DNA of 64,000 bases from Dermatophagoides farinae (Eukaryota; Arthropoda; Arachnida; Sarcoptiformes; Pyroglyphidae). Position 1 is the stretch's first letter. The number at the start of each line of letters is the position of its first letter. The translations under genes were made by a program, and so were the position numbers. This document shows, in pieces, positions 11,635 to 23,471 of this stretch. The stretch lies in assembly GCF_024713945.1 (NCBI RefSeq), contig NC_134677.1, forward strand, positions 1,491,001 through 1,555,000, read 5' to 3'. The notes under the pieces were generated by a model that saw only the letters and a program-made list of their open reading frames with translations, searched no databases and was not told the origin of the DNA.

Positions 11635-13590
11635 GAGAGAGAAAGAGAAAAAAAACATCAACAGATTGAAATCCACGTTTCATATTTAATCAAATGTCTT
11701 GAATATACGAAAGTATTATATTGATATGGATTTTTTTATTTACCAATTTTTTTTTATACACAGAGATTTTCTTTGTTTTTTTTTCTTTATTTAAAAATAA
11801 ATGAAATTTTATTCATTCTTTATTATCCATGCTGTTTTTTTCTCAATTGTAAATCAGACACGCGATAATTAAGACGTTGGAATTTGTTGTTGTTGTTGTT
11901 GTTAAATTGAATAATCCACCGAGATTACATCATTTGTTACCATTTTAAGATGTATCTATAAGATACATCATCATCATCATCATCATCATCAGGGCCATCC
12001 ATGTATGTTTCCGTAAATGGACATTTTATACACTACAAATTTGTGTGAATGAATAGTTTTTTTGTCTATAAAAAAATCCATGCCAAGGATTTTTGTTTTC
12101 TTTTTAGCCATAATGCTCTCCAATATAATCATCATCATCATCATCATAATGGAGGCGATTAACCAGGTCATCGTTTTTTTCTTCATTGTTTGTTTCTAAA
12201 TTGAAATGAAATCAATCAATATATATATAAATGCTAGTTTTGCTTATTCATTACCAATCATCTGTTTGTGCGTTTGATTTGTTTGTTTCGGTATTTCTGA
12301 ATTGAACATGAACAAAAAAAAAAAAAAAAATAATAATGTCCAATACATACCAACATACGGACATACAATCAATTGTATACAAAGAAAAGAATTACAAAAC
12401 AGTCAGTTGGTCATTGAGTAAATCATACAAATAAAAATCCATTTATTGATAAATACAACCAACCAACCAACTAACAACAACAACAACAACAACAATTGAA
12501 CATTAGAAACAAACAAACAAAACAGATAGAGCATCATAAACCCGAAAAAAAATCAATGAATGATGTAAAGTATATACTACTTGGTGACCACCACCACGAC
12601 GACACAATACAATTCAATGTTGTTCACAACAGGATTTTTTCTTTTCTTTTCTTCTTTTCCACATTGTTATTTTGTTGTTTATTATTAGCATCATCAAATG
12701 TCAAATCAGATGTCTATTCGAACGTTTATTCGAATCTTCTTCTAATCGAATATCTGTCGTTTTTTCGTTGTTGCAAATTTTGTTTTTTTTTGTATCGACC
12801 AAAATATTTGTTTATCACCATTTTTCAATCATTTCCTGTATGAAATTTATATGTCTACCTTGTTTTAATTGATTTTAATCAAATCAGACATATATCATCA
12901 TCATCAGATGATGATGATTTTTAAATTACTATCATCATCATAATCATCATCATCATTGCGATTAGAAAGTTTTTACTTTTTTTTTTTTGAAAAAAAACCG
13001 AAGATTTGAAAGTTTCAAACAGACAAACAAACAAACAAAAAAGTTATTTTCGTTCGATTTTTTTTTCTTTCTTCAAATGACACACTAATAATAATCATCA
13101 TCATGATAAATCGATTGAGAGAGAGAGAAAGTTAGTGAGAAACAGAAAAAAAGATGATGATGATGATATGGTCACCATATATATATATTATCATTATCAT
13201 CATCGACACAACATTACAACCATCAAAATGGATCATTTCGGTTTCATCATATAACAATTTTTTCATCATCATCATCATCGTCGTCGTCGTTATCGTTTTT
13301 TCCTCTAGTCTTCAGTTTTTATCCATGGAGAAAAAAATTTTTTTTCTTTACATTTTTTTTCCTCCTCTTTTTTTTCAAACAAATGAATCGATAGATAAAT
13401 TTTTTTTTTCGAATGACAGACCAAATGATGATGATGATGGAAAAAATGTATATTTGTGGATCAAAATGATTTAAAAACGAAAACAATGGTCTTGAAAATC
13501 TTTTTTTTTTTGTTTTGTTTCGTTTGTTGATATTTTTAGTTCATCATCATCATAATCATCATCACAGATATTGTTTCCGTGTCAATTTTA

Positions 13591-13624
13591 GAATTTTTTT
13601 TTTTTTTTTAAAAAAAAAAAATTC
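13591..13624. repeat. T16-A12 dyad tract
   Basis: A GAA, sixteen T, twelve A, TTC arrangement forms a nearly symmetrical all-AT dyad. It may be only a fused poly-T/poly-A tract. Confidence 0.7.
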
Positions 13625-14912
13625 GAATCACGCTTAAATCAAAGTGTGTACTTGACTTTAGTCACACACACACACAGAAAATGATCACAGAAATTCAATT
13701 AAAATGATAATAACGGCAGTTGTAGAATGAAATCTCATCGTCTATTTCTTTGTTTTTCTCTCTCTAAATTGAAAATCAAATTATTGTTTTCACGGTGTGT
13801 GTGTGTGTGTACACATGACTACCGCCCTCAACCCTTCAGACAATATGCCTTTTTTTCATTTTATCTATTTTTTTCATTTTGTTTTGTCAGATTTCAACCA
13901 TCAAAAAAGCAGAAAAAAAACTCGAAGAAATTGAAAAACAACAATAAAAAAAAATTAAACTATAGATTGATTGAATTGAACTAGAAAGAAACTCTTTTTC
14001 ATTTTATGAAAACAAAAAATTTGACAATTGAATTAAAACAAAATGGAAAAGAAAATCAAAAGAAATCATCATTTTGTACCATCCGATCATCGATCATTCA
14101 ATGTGAACAACAACAACAACAAAAACACCAACCACCAAAAGACACCAATTGATAAATAACCGAATTGGCAATTATCTGGTTATAATAATATTGTAAAATT
14201 CAAGGCTATATCTATTAAGGTTTGATTTATATATTAATTTGTTCGCTTACCATCACTTGTCTATTTATTTATATTTAATTAACGATACTAATTCGTGCCA
14301 TGGCCCACATATTTTTTTTTATTAATAAGAACGAAAAATTGATCATCATCATCATTATCATCATCACTAGACTATCATACACATCGGTTTATTAATTATC
14401 GACAATGTGATCTGAATGAATCTTCAAAATTTTGGTTTTTGTTTTTGCCTGCAGAAAAAAAGGTTTCGTTGTTGTTTTTTTTTTGTTGAACAAACAACCA
14501 TTAAGATTTGGGTGAAAAGAAAATCGACAGAAAAAATTTTGCTCCATGTGTTTGTGTGATCAATCATTATTCTCGAGAGAGAGAGAGAGAGAGAGAGAAA
14601 GACATTGAGAATTCGAAATGACAAACATTTTCAAGTGCAAATATCCGAAAAAAATGATTCATATATATATGAAACCAGGGACATGAAGATTTTTTTTCTG
14701 TTCTGTTTCACTTTCAATTCATATTTTTTTCGTCATAAACAACCATAATTAGATCATCATCATCATCCGGGCAAACGAAAAAATCCATAGGCGTATGCTT
14801 TTTTTTTGGTGAAAAAAAACGACACACACACACACATCCACCATCGTAAAATAAATAAAAATATCCTACACCCTATTCCCTATCGTATCAATAGATGATA
14901 TTTGGATTCTTG

Positions 14913-14933
14913 ATATTCTACAGTGTAGAATAT
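14913..14933. repeat. 21-bp perfect inverted repeat
   Basis: Ten-base arms ATATTCTACA and TGTAGAATAT flank a single G. It lies in the PACSIN upstream region outside simple repeats. Confidence 0.8.
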
Positions 14934-15251
14934 ACACATATATCACAAGAATACGTAATAATAATGGAATTATAGAGGATCAACGAAAATGAAAAATGAA
15001 TTTGACCAAAGCTATATATATATGTTTGCCCCTGGCATTTGATGATTGAGTTTTTTTTTTACCTACGTCCAGGTACAAAACCATAACGATGATAAGAAAG
15101 TAGAAAGAAAAAAAAATGTTTGTCTCAATGTCTCAAAGATTAAGGTGTCATATATATATATATATATTCATTCTATAAGGCGATCAATCAATCAGTCAGT
15201 CAGTCAATGTTGTGTATTTGAGTATGTGACAATTTTATAAATACCGACGAC

Positions 15252-15283
<32 letters not shown>
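15252..15283. repeat. (GAT)n microsatellite
   Basis: Uninterrupted GAT triplets over about 32 bp. It is one of many CAT/GAT tracts in the window, which recur on both strands between genes. Confidence 0.9.
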
Positions 15284-16199
15284 GTGCATTTTATATAAAA
15301 TCCGGTGATTAAAATGAAAAAAAAATTCCATTCATTCATTTTTGTTCAAATCAATTTGCAGGTATGATCGAGCAATTTTGTTTTTTTTTACTATACTAAA
15401 CAAAGTCAAACCGGTGTCGTTATGGGTTAAATTTGGGGAAATTTATATAGTGTGTCAAGTGTGTGTGTGTGTGTGTGTGTGTGTAACCAATTTTTTTTTT
15501 TTGTTTCTCGATCATCATCAAAAGAATTATAATCCCCCGATATTTTTAGTTTACACCCGCATACACACACACACACACACACACAGAGAGAGAGAGATCA
15601 TGAAATTTTTTTTTTAACCCATTCCTGCATCACTGGTTGGTTGCTTGGTGCAAAAAAAACGGGACATTTAAAAAATTTCTTATGATTAACCAATAATAAG
15701 ACATGCAATGGAATGGAATGGTATCACGAGTTGTTGTGGCCAAATTTTTTTTCTATTTGATCCACATTTTAGATATTTCTTTATCAGATTTTGTTGACAT
15801 TTTTTTTTCTTCTTTTCTCGTTTTTTATCCATAAGATAAGATTATTAGATGTTACCATCGTCATCATCATCATCAGTATGTGAACGGGGTAACACAGACA
15901 CAGACACACACACACACACACACTTGTAAATCACTGCCATTATAAATCTGATTTTTTTTTATTTTATTAAGTGAAAAAAAATCCAAAATGACATCTATAC
16001 ACACACACACACACACAAATGACAAATTGATGATTTATTCATGGACTAAATAAATTCTAAAAATCAATTGGTCAATAGCATCATTATTCAATGTCATGTT
16101 TTTTTTTTTTTGATCTTTCTCTTTTTCTCTCTTTTTTCACATTATTGTCCCAAATAAATATACACATTCCATTCATACAATTCATTCAACACCAATACA

Positions 16200-16200
<1 letters not shown>

Positions 16201-16240
<40 letters not shown>
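16201..16240. repeat. (CA)n microsatellite, 40 bp
   Basis: Twenty uninterrupted CA units, the longest dinucleotide tract in the window and a plausible polymorphic marker. Confidence 0.95.
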
Positions 16241-16241
<1 letters not shown>

Positions 16242-16437
16242 CTATTATATTACATCAAATAATCATCATCATCATCATCATTCAGAAAAAGTATTGAAAA
16301 CAATGATGATGATGATGATGAGAGACACAACATATACACAGTCATCAATTGGCGCCTAACTTGTTTTTATATATTATTAAATAAAAAAAAAAAATCATAC
16401 ACACACACACACGCACTTTATCAAACATTAGATAATA

Positions 16438-16477
16438 CTACTACTACTACTACCACTACTGCTACTACTGCTACTAT
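16438..16477. repeat. CTA/CTG trinucleotide tract
   Basis: Mixed CTA, CCA and CTG triplets in phase over about 40 bp, followed by unique sequence. Confidence 0.8.
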
Positions 16478-18424
16478 GACAATATTACGTGGATGTGTAT
16501 CATCACAAATATATAACTTCTACTTCAATGTATACTTTTTTTTTTTTTTTGACTTCTCTTTTTATTAAGAAAATTTTTTTTTTTTTTTTTTTTTTTGATC
16601 TTTTCATTTATTCAATTCTCACTTTACACATATATATTGCACATGTATATTAAAAAAAAAAATAGTTTTCCTGTCAACCAAAAAAACTTATACATCCATC
16701 TTTATCTGGATATCATTTTTTTTTATCGGGAAATAATAATTTCATCTATATAGATGAGTTTCTGTGTTTGTGCAACCTGTGCTACTATGACAATTTTTTC
16801 TGGCTGTTTTTCAAAAACACCACCACCACCACCACAACAACAACCGATTATGATGATGATGATGAACAAAACAGCAAGCAAAACAGCTTCTTCCATTGTA
16901 TATGAAACTCTTTGGACCACTATCACTCATCATCATTTCATTTCATTTCATATATGTTGTTGTTTACAAAGTGTATTTTTTTTCGATTGGTTTCTTTTTT
17001 CCAATTTTTTTTTTTTCGTTGATCGGGTCCTGGTTTTTTTTCCCTTTCATTTTTCGATTTATTATTCGTTTGAATTTTGTGATTTTTTTTTCTTGGATAT
17101 AGATATTCTTCTACGATTTTTCTTTTTAATCATCAAACATTATATAATATATAATATATCTATGTTCATCCCCTCCCTTTTTTTTCAAAGTGTGCGTGTT
17201 TACAATTATTTCTTTCTTTCTTTTTTTTTTGATGTTGGTGTTTGTGTGTGTAGGAGTACGAAGTGAAAATAAAATGAAATTCCTGAAATTTAAGCTATTG
17301 TGATTTTTTTTTCTAAAATTGAAAATTTCCAAATGAATTATTTGTCCATATAAACAAACAGACAGACAGACGAATGAAAGAAAATTGAAAAAACGCAAAT
17401 ATAACAACAACAACAAACAGCAAAACCAAAATTTATTCATAGTGCTGATCTATTATATAAAATTGAAATCTTTACCTCGATATTTTTTTTCAACAAAAGA
17501 AAAAAAAAATTTTATTGTCTTTCACGATTTATAACAAAATGATAATTTCTTATAATCAAAATTGAAAAAAGAAAAACAACCAACATCAAAAAATATACGC
17601 CATCAATAAATTTTTTTTTTTTTTTTTACAAAACAACCTGCCGATCTTGAAAGTCACACACAACACAACAGGTGTACAGTACAACATTTTTATTTTTATC
17701 ATTTAATTTGCGGTGTATGTATGTGTATAATTATCATTTTGGCCATCATCATCATCATCAGCAGCAGCAGCAGCAGTAGTAGATCAATCATCAAGTGATT
17801 TATCATCTTTAAGAAATAATTTTTTCATTTGACTTGACAAAAAATTCTTTTTTTTGTCCATCTAGAAAAATTTACCAATTATCTCATCTCATTCTGAATC
17901 GATCGCCAATGATAATCAATTTGAAAAAAATTTTTTGGCTATTTCAACCAAACGATTAACGCCAGTTAACTGTTTTTTTTTCTTGTATCTCGAAAACATC
18001 GATTCAATTTTCCTTCAACAACTGATCATCATCATCATCATCATCAGAACTAGTTTTATCCTGTCGTTCGGTGTTGTTGTTGTTGTTGTTGTTTTGTGAA
18101 TTATAAATGTTCAATGATACCGATACGAAAAAATCAATCAATCAATCCAACTTAACTCTCGAATGATTCAAAAATTTCTGTGTGTATGTTAAAAACAGAA
18201 AGAAAATTTTTTTTCTGGATTTTCATTTTTCAAAATTAAATCTTCCTTCAAATTTTTCCATTGCTGTTATCCTTAAGATTTGTCTGTGACTATTTTTACG
18301 TGTGCTGCTTTGCATGGGATTTAATTTTTTTTTCTTTTCCTCATCATAATAATCAGATAACAAGTGTTTGTGTTTAAAAAGAAAATCTTCATCGACAACA
18401 ACAACAACAACAACAACAACAAAA

Positions 18425-20990
18425 ATGTCGCATCATAGCGACGAAGCAATACCATCGGCAACGTCCGATAGTTTTTGGGAACCAGGAAATTATAAAAAAA
18501 CTACAAAACGTACTGAAGATGGTCATAAACTATGTAATGATTTAATGACATTGGTAAAAGAACGTTCTGAAATTGAATATGCATATGGAAAAAATCTTCG
18601 ACAATGGGCAAAAAAATGGGAAGAAATTATTGTTAAAGGACCTGAATATGGTACAACCGAATCAGCATGGAAAGGTGTACTTGGTGAAGCTGAAAAACGT
18701 TATGATTTACATATGAAAATTAAAAATGATCTAGAAAAAGATGCCATAGCCAAAATAAGAAATTGGCAAAAAGATAATTATCATAAAAATGTAATGCATA
18801 TAAAAGAAAAAAAAGAATTTGATGAGGCGTTTAAAAAAGTAAGTTGTTACATTTTTGTGGATTATATTTAATTAATTTAATTGATAATTATTACATATAG
18901 GCACAAAAACCATGGGCCAAATTATTGAGCAAAGTCAACAAATGTAAACAAGATTATTTTAATGCTTGTAAAAATGAACGTTCAATAACTAATCAAGAAA
19001 GAAATGCATCTGGTGATACATCATTATCTCCAGATCAGGTATTTATATTGAATCCTGGTTGCAATAATTGACATTGTGTCATTGATTGATTGATAATTTT
19101 CATTTTTGTTTTATACTTGTTTGTATTAGGTAAAAAAATTACAAGATCGTGCACAAAAAGCAAAAGATGAGGTACAAAAAACGCGTGAAAAATATGAACA
19201 ATCATTGAAAGAGATAAGTAACACTAATTCCAGATATATTGAAGATATGGAAGCCGTTTTTGATCGTTGCCAAGAATTTGAAGATAAAAGATTGAAATTT
19301 TTCAAAGAAATTCTATTCACCATTCATAATTGCCTTAATCTACCAAATATGCCTGAATTAGCGACCATCTATGAAGAGTTTAGGCATACGATACAGAATG
19401 CCGATGCATCAAAAGATTTGAAATATTGGTCAAACACTTATGGTGTTGGTATGGCCATGAATTGGCCTCAATTTGAGGTGAGTAAATTGTTTTTTTTTTA
19501 TTTTTTTTCAGCTAAAATCAATTTTCACACATGTGTGAATGTCTGAATGTGCTTGTCGTTTTTCTAATATTTTTTGTTTTTTTTTGCATGTATATATTTT
19601 ATATTTCAAATTGAATGTTCGTTTTCGTTATCTTTTATCATCATCTTTTTTTTGTTTATCGTATCTGTGTGTGTGTGTGTGTCGCATTCGTAATTCTGAT
19701 ATTTATGATATTACCTCGTTCGTTGATGATGATCATGTGGTTATTTATTTTGTCTATTGACATTCACCGATGCAATATCTACACCAAATCAAAAACAATT
19801 GAATGTTTGGTTACCATTACGTTTTTTTTCTATTGTTTTTTATTTCAATTTCCTGATTCAAAACAACAACAACATCAACAAAAAAATTATTCATTCATTC
19901 CAGGAATATTGTGAAGAATTTCGTGAAATAATCAAAAAGAAAACGACGACCGCAACAACGATATCGGAGAATGGAATCACATTGGTTAATCAACATAAAT
20001 TGACCGAAGAATTACCTGTAATGTGACCAATTTTATTTTGTTGTTACCTATTTGTGTCAATATGTTCGGGTCTGCTTTATTTCCGTTTTGTTTCTTTTAT
20101 TTTTTTCTCTCTTTCTATAGCCTTCTATATTCATTTGTATTTCATTAACATCTTTTTCCAATTGTTTTTAATTTCTATTTTATTTTATTTTATTTCACTT
20201 GACTAACTTTTCGGTGTTTTTTTTTTTGGTGACTGTCTTATATAATCGATTTTTTTCCTTCATTAATTTCTTTTTTCATCTGATTTCTTCATCAAATTGA
20301 TTGAATCTGTTGTTTGATTTAATTTTGTTTTTCTTCCACCTTTTCTTTTTCACCACCCTCATCCACAAATAATAGGAATACAATCATGAATTAGCTAGCA
20401 TATCGAAAAAGGATAAAAAAAACATAAACAATGGATATAATAATGGTGACAATGTTGTACTATCCAACTATCAGACTGAATATTATTCCGATAATAATAA
20501 AATTGATCAATCATGCAATAATAATGGAAATCTGAACAATAATAATAATAACACTACTGCCAAAAGGATAAACACGTATGTGTTCTATTTATTTATTTAT
20601 TTTTTCATTGATTTTATCTATTTCAATGTACATCCATCCATCCAGAACAAACGGTAAAAATGATCCAGAAAATCCATTTGAAGATGATCATGAAGATTGG
20701 GAAGATTATTCCACAGAAGCATTAGTAGATAATGGTGAACCGGGTGTACTGGTCAAAGCTCTTTATGATTATGAAGGTGCTGAATCGGATGAATTATCAT
20801 TCAAACAAGGTATTTAATGAATTTATTTTTTTTCGATTTTTTTTCTTCATTTTATCTACTTTATAAAGGTGATATATTTGAAAAATTGGAAGATGAAGAT
20901 GATCAAGGATGGTGTAAAGGCCGAAAAGATGGCCGTGTTGGTCTTTATCCAGCCAATTATATCGAAGTTCTTTCAACTAATGCCTCGTAG
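18425..20990 (+). CDS. PACSIN: PACSIN/syndapin (F-BAR and SH3 protein)
   Basis: Membrane-curving adaptor linking dynamin-driven endocytosis to actin. Seven exons (18425-18838, 18901-19038, 19130-19477, 19904-20017, 20376-20575, 20646-20809, 20869-20990) give 499 residues. The F-BAR domain covers about residues 14-280, with [14 protein letters not shown], a [17 protein letters not shown] motif and long charged helices. An Asn-rich linker follows, then one NPF motif (ENPFEDD, about residue 413), which would bind EH-domain proteins. The C-terminal SH3 domain (about 441-496) has ALYDY, DELSF, GWCKGR and YPANYIE. The introns flanking exon 4 are longer (426 and 358 bp) than the others. The linker exon 5 is low complexity and may be spliced variably. 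Only one gene of the family is seen here. Confidence 0.95.
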
Positions 20991-21855
20991 CTCAAAATAT
21001 AAAAGTATATCCGCTCTCTCGCTCTCTTTTTTCCCGCAATTCTTCCTCAACTATCATGATCATTTTTATTAATTTTGATTAATATCATCATTCATTCACA
21101 AACATTCACTCACATACACACAATTTGCAATCAATCAATCAATCAATCAAAAAAAAAAAAAAAAAATAAGAAAAGAATTTAATTTATTGAATCAAAGTTA
21201 ACAACAACAACAACAAAAATCGACTGACAATGGAAGGCTGAATTGTTTTTTTTTTGTTTTGTTTTACATTTCATTTATATACACATTTTATAAATAATAA
21301 TAACTAACACACACAAACAAACACATGAAAAAAAAATTATCTTTCAGACAACAACAACAACAACAACAAAAATGTTATATGCTGATGATGAGATCTACAA
21401 ACTATGTCAAATAATAATACGTTCCTATGATTATATTCTCGTAAATTCAAATTTTGTTTTGTTTTGAAAAAAACGCATAAATAATTCAATGATTGTGATG
21501 TGATTTCAACATCATTGAATAACAAACAAAATTCAACATATTCCAGATGTTCAGCCATTTTTTGTTAGTCCAAAAAACAAAACAAGAAAAAAGAAAGTTT
21601 CGAAAATTATTGAATTCTTTTTTCGCACAAAACAAAAACAAGACAATACAAAATACTTGGGATATTTTGTAGCAAATTTCATTTTTTTCATCCCCCAGTG
21701 CTTTATTTATTCACATTTTTTCATTCATTTGTACTTTGTACATGATGATGGTGGTAAACAAAAAAAGAAGAAACAAATGTTTTTATGTCAAATGTAACAA
21801 TATTAATATTAATAATAAAATAATAATAATTGGTGTTATTATATACAACAACAAG
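20991..21855. other. Convergent 3' region between PACSIN and METTL5
   Basis: Holds the 3' ends of both transcripts. There are (CAAT)n near 21129-21149, poly-A, CAA tracts (21201-21217 and 21352-21369) and an ATT/AAT-rich stretch near 21800-21830. No further gene was recognised; a short minus-strand frame around 21337-21558 runs through the repeats. Confidence 0.55.
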
Positions 21856-22515
21856 TCAATGATTTAATTTTTCGAATCGAAAAAAATCTACTTCAATATC
21901 TTTTGTATGTTTTTGATGAAATTTATAAGTACATGGTAGATCATATCGTAGTTTGGCCAGAACTTTTCCTTTGGCACCGAAATCATGTGCTTTTCGAAGA
22001 ACATGATCACGTGTCGAGGTTTTATGTAAGCTATAAACAGTACCGGATGATAATTCTAATGCTCTTCGTAAGAACATCATATCGATACCTTTGTTATTTT
22101 TCGTACCAAATGGTGGATTCATTATGACAACATCAAACAATGTATTGTTCATGAATCGTGACCATATGGAGTTATCACAAACATCGGCACACATCGTGTC
22201 GAAATTATTTAGAAAATTAGGCTCTTCATCTTCTTGCAGACATTTACGATTAGCGACACATTTTTCAATAGCATCCGGATCAATATCCACACCGAGTACA
22301 AATGCAGCATTAAGACAAGCACAAGATAATCCAAGACGACCACATCCAGTTCCCAAATCAAGTATCATTTTATCTTCGATATCATCATAGGAATTCATCG
22401 TGAATAACATACGTGCACCAATATGATGGCCGGTTTCATATTGTTCAAGCTGTATTTTTGGATTGTCGAAACCATCAATGGTTTCCAATAACATTTCCAA
22501 TTGAACGAGTTTCAT
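21856..22515 (-). CDS. METTL5: N6-adenosine methyltransferase METTL5
   Basis: SAM-dependent enzyme that, with TRMT112 as partner in characterised animals, methylates one adenosine of 18S rRNA. The gene is a single 219-codon exon, near the usual 209-220. The SAM-binding loop reads DLGTGCGRLG, the acidic turn VDIDPDA follows, and the catalytic NPPFGTKNNKG motif is intact at about residues 130-140. The C-terminal LRYDLPCTYKFH segment is also typical. The stretch after LEQY is Glu-Thr-Gly-His-His where relatives usually have Pro-Thr-x-x-His, a small local change. It is head to head with IMPACT, 151 bp apart. Confidence 0.95.
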   Translation of the reverse strand: MKLVQLEMLLETIDGFDNPKIQLEQYETGHHIGARMLFTMNSYDDIEDKMILDLGTGCGRLGLSCACLNAAFVLGVDIDPDAIEKCVANRKCLQEDEEPNFLNNFDTMCADVCDNSIWSRFMNNTLFDVVIMNPPFGTKNNKGIDMMFLRRALELSSGTVYSLHKTSTRDHVLRKAHDFGAKGKVLAKLRYDLPCTYKFHQKHTKDIEVDFFRFEKLNH

Positions 22516-22666
22516 GATTTGGAAAATAAATTTAAAAATTCAAAATTAACCAACCAGACTGTGTACATGCACTATCGCAAATCATACATCATCATCATCA
22601 TCGATTCAAACTATCGATTGTAATCGAAAAATTTACATTTCGTAATTTGCATTGATTGATTCGAAA
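22516..22666. promoter_or_regulatory. Candidate bidirectional promoter of METTL5 and IMPACT
   Basis: Only 151 bp separate the two start codons, so both promoters and 5' UTRs must fit here. The region has two ATCGATT motifs, one within ACTATCGATTG that resembles the DRE core of insects, and a short CAT run. There is no clear TATA box. Function is inferred from spacing. Confidence 0.6.
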
Positions 22667-23458
22667 ATGGATAATGAGGAAATGAAAAACGATGAAATTA
22701 TGGCACTTTCAGCCATTTATGGTGATGATTGGAAAGTAGAAAATCTCGACACTTCCACCTTTTCGTTAAGAATATTCTCTGAAAACGATCCAGATAAAAT
22801 TCATCCATCAACTATAGAATTTCGATTACCACAAAAATATCCCAGTGAAGCAAAACCCATGATAACAATTTCAGCACCATGGATGTCTCGTGAAGATAAA
22901 TCTATGCTCATCGATGATATCGATACAATCTGTGATGAACATCTAGGAGAGAATGTATTGTATATGATCATTGAAAAATTGAAACAATTTATTAATGAAA
23001 AAATATCATTTGAAAAAATCGAAGAATCTAATGAAATTTTACAAATGAATGAGAATATCGAACCTGCCAAGATTATGATATATCATGGATCACCAATAAC
23101 CGATCGAAAAAGTACATTTCAAGCACATTTAGCTTTTGTGGAATCATTGACAAAGGTGAAAAATGTTTTAGTACAATTGAAAACGAATAAAAAGATTGAT
23201 GAAGCAACGCATAATATTTATGCTTATCGAATTATCGATCCGGAACGTGCCAATAAATTGGATCAAGATTATGATGATGATGGTGAAACGCATGCAGGAT
23301 CACGATTATTGAAATTATTAGAAAATATGGATGCCAAAAATGTTTTAGTTATAGTTTCACGATGGTTCGGTGGAACATTATTAGGTGTGGATCGATTTCG
23401 TCATATACAAAATGTGGCCAAAGAATTATTGGTTAAACATAATATTGGCAATAAATAA
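22667..23458 (+). CDS. IMPACT: IMPACT homologue (RWD plus YigZ/IMPACT domain)
   Basis: In yeast and mammals IMPACT competes with GCN2 for GCN1 and so damps the amino-acid starvation response. The single exon encodes 263 residues. The RWD domain is at about residues 1-105 (EIMALSAIYGDDW, the FRLPQKYPSEAKP turn). The conserved C-terminal domain is at about 128-260, with SPITDRKSTFQAHL, THNIYAYRI, DDGETHAGSRLL and VSRWFGGTLLG. The ATG at 22667 is chosen because the open frame extends upstream without another ATG. The last two sense codons plus stop read AAT AAA TAA, so a polyadenylation hexamer (23450-23455) overlaps the end of the coding region. The convergent neighbour NOSIP stops 13 bp away. 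Confidence 0.94.
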   Translation: MDNEEMKNDEIMALSAIYGDDWKVENLDTSTFSLRIFSENDPDKIHPSTIEFRLPQKYPSEAKPMITISAPWMSREDKSMLIDDIDTICDEHLGENVLYMIIEKLKQFINEKISFEKIEESNEILQMNENIEPAKIMIYHGSPITDRKSTFQAHLAFVESLTKVKNVLVQLKTNKKIDEATHNIYAYRIIDPERANKLDQDYDDDGETHAGSRLLKLLENMDAKNVLVIVSRWFGGTLLGVDRFRHIQNVAKELLVKHNIGNK

Positions 23459-23471
23459 ATAAATTGAATTC

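Larger units (their letters stand above)
11635..18424. other. 6.8-kb non-coding region, probably including 5' UTR and promoter of PACSIN
   Basis: No conserved coding exon was recognised on either strand. It is packed with simple repeats: GTT (11885-11902), CAT (11967-11990), poly-A (12308-12329), T/A tract (13591-13624), (GA)n (14574-14600), (GAT)n (15252-15283), (GT)n (15459-15484), (CA)n/(GA)n (15562-15597), (CA)n (16201-16240), CTA/CTG (16438-16477), several poly-T runs (16536-16592) and CAG/CAA runs. Open frames of 60-170 codons here are translations of these tracts. An acceptor-like ...ATAATCAG at about 18356 just before the PACSIN start suggests that a 5' UTR exon lies somewhere upstream. 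Confidence 0.6.

Noticed and set aside
12496-12843. Open frame of about 115 codons in the repeat-rich gap
   Set aside because: No ATG at its start, and the translation is low complexity with no family resemblance or splice support.
13154-13474. 106-codon frame, Ile and Phe rich
   Set aside because: Translation of CAT and poly-T tracts; nothing like a real membrane protein's pattern.
15252-15283. Regular repeats that might suggest a CRISPR or satellite array
   Set aside because: They are plain trinucleotide and dinucleotide microsatellites without spacers, in a eukaryotic genome.
16754-17266. 170-codon open frame with Pro, Gln, Met and Phe runs
   Set aside because: It reads through CAC, CAA, GAT and poly-T tracts. 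The aromatic-rich tail is what poly-T translates to. No conserved motif.
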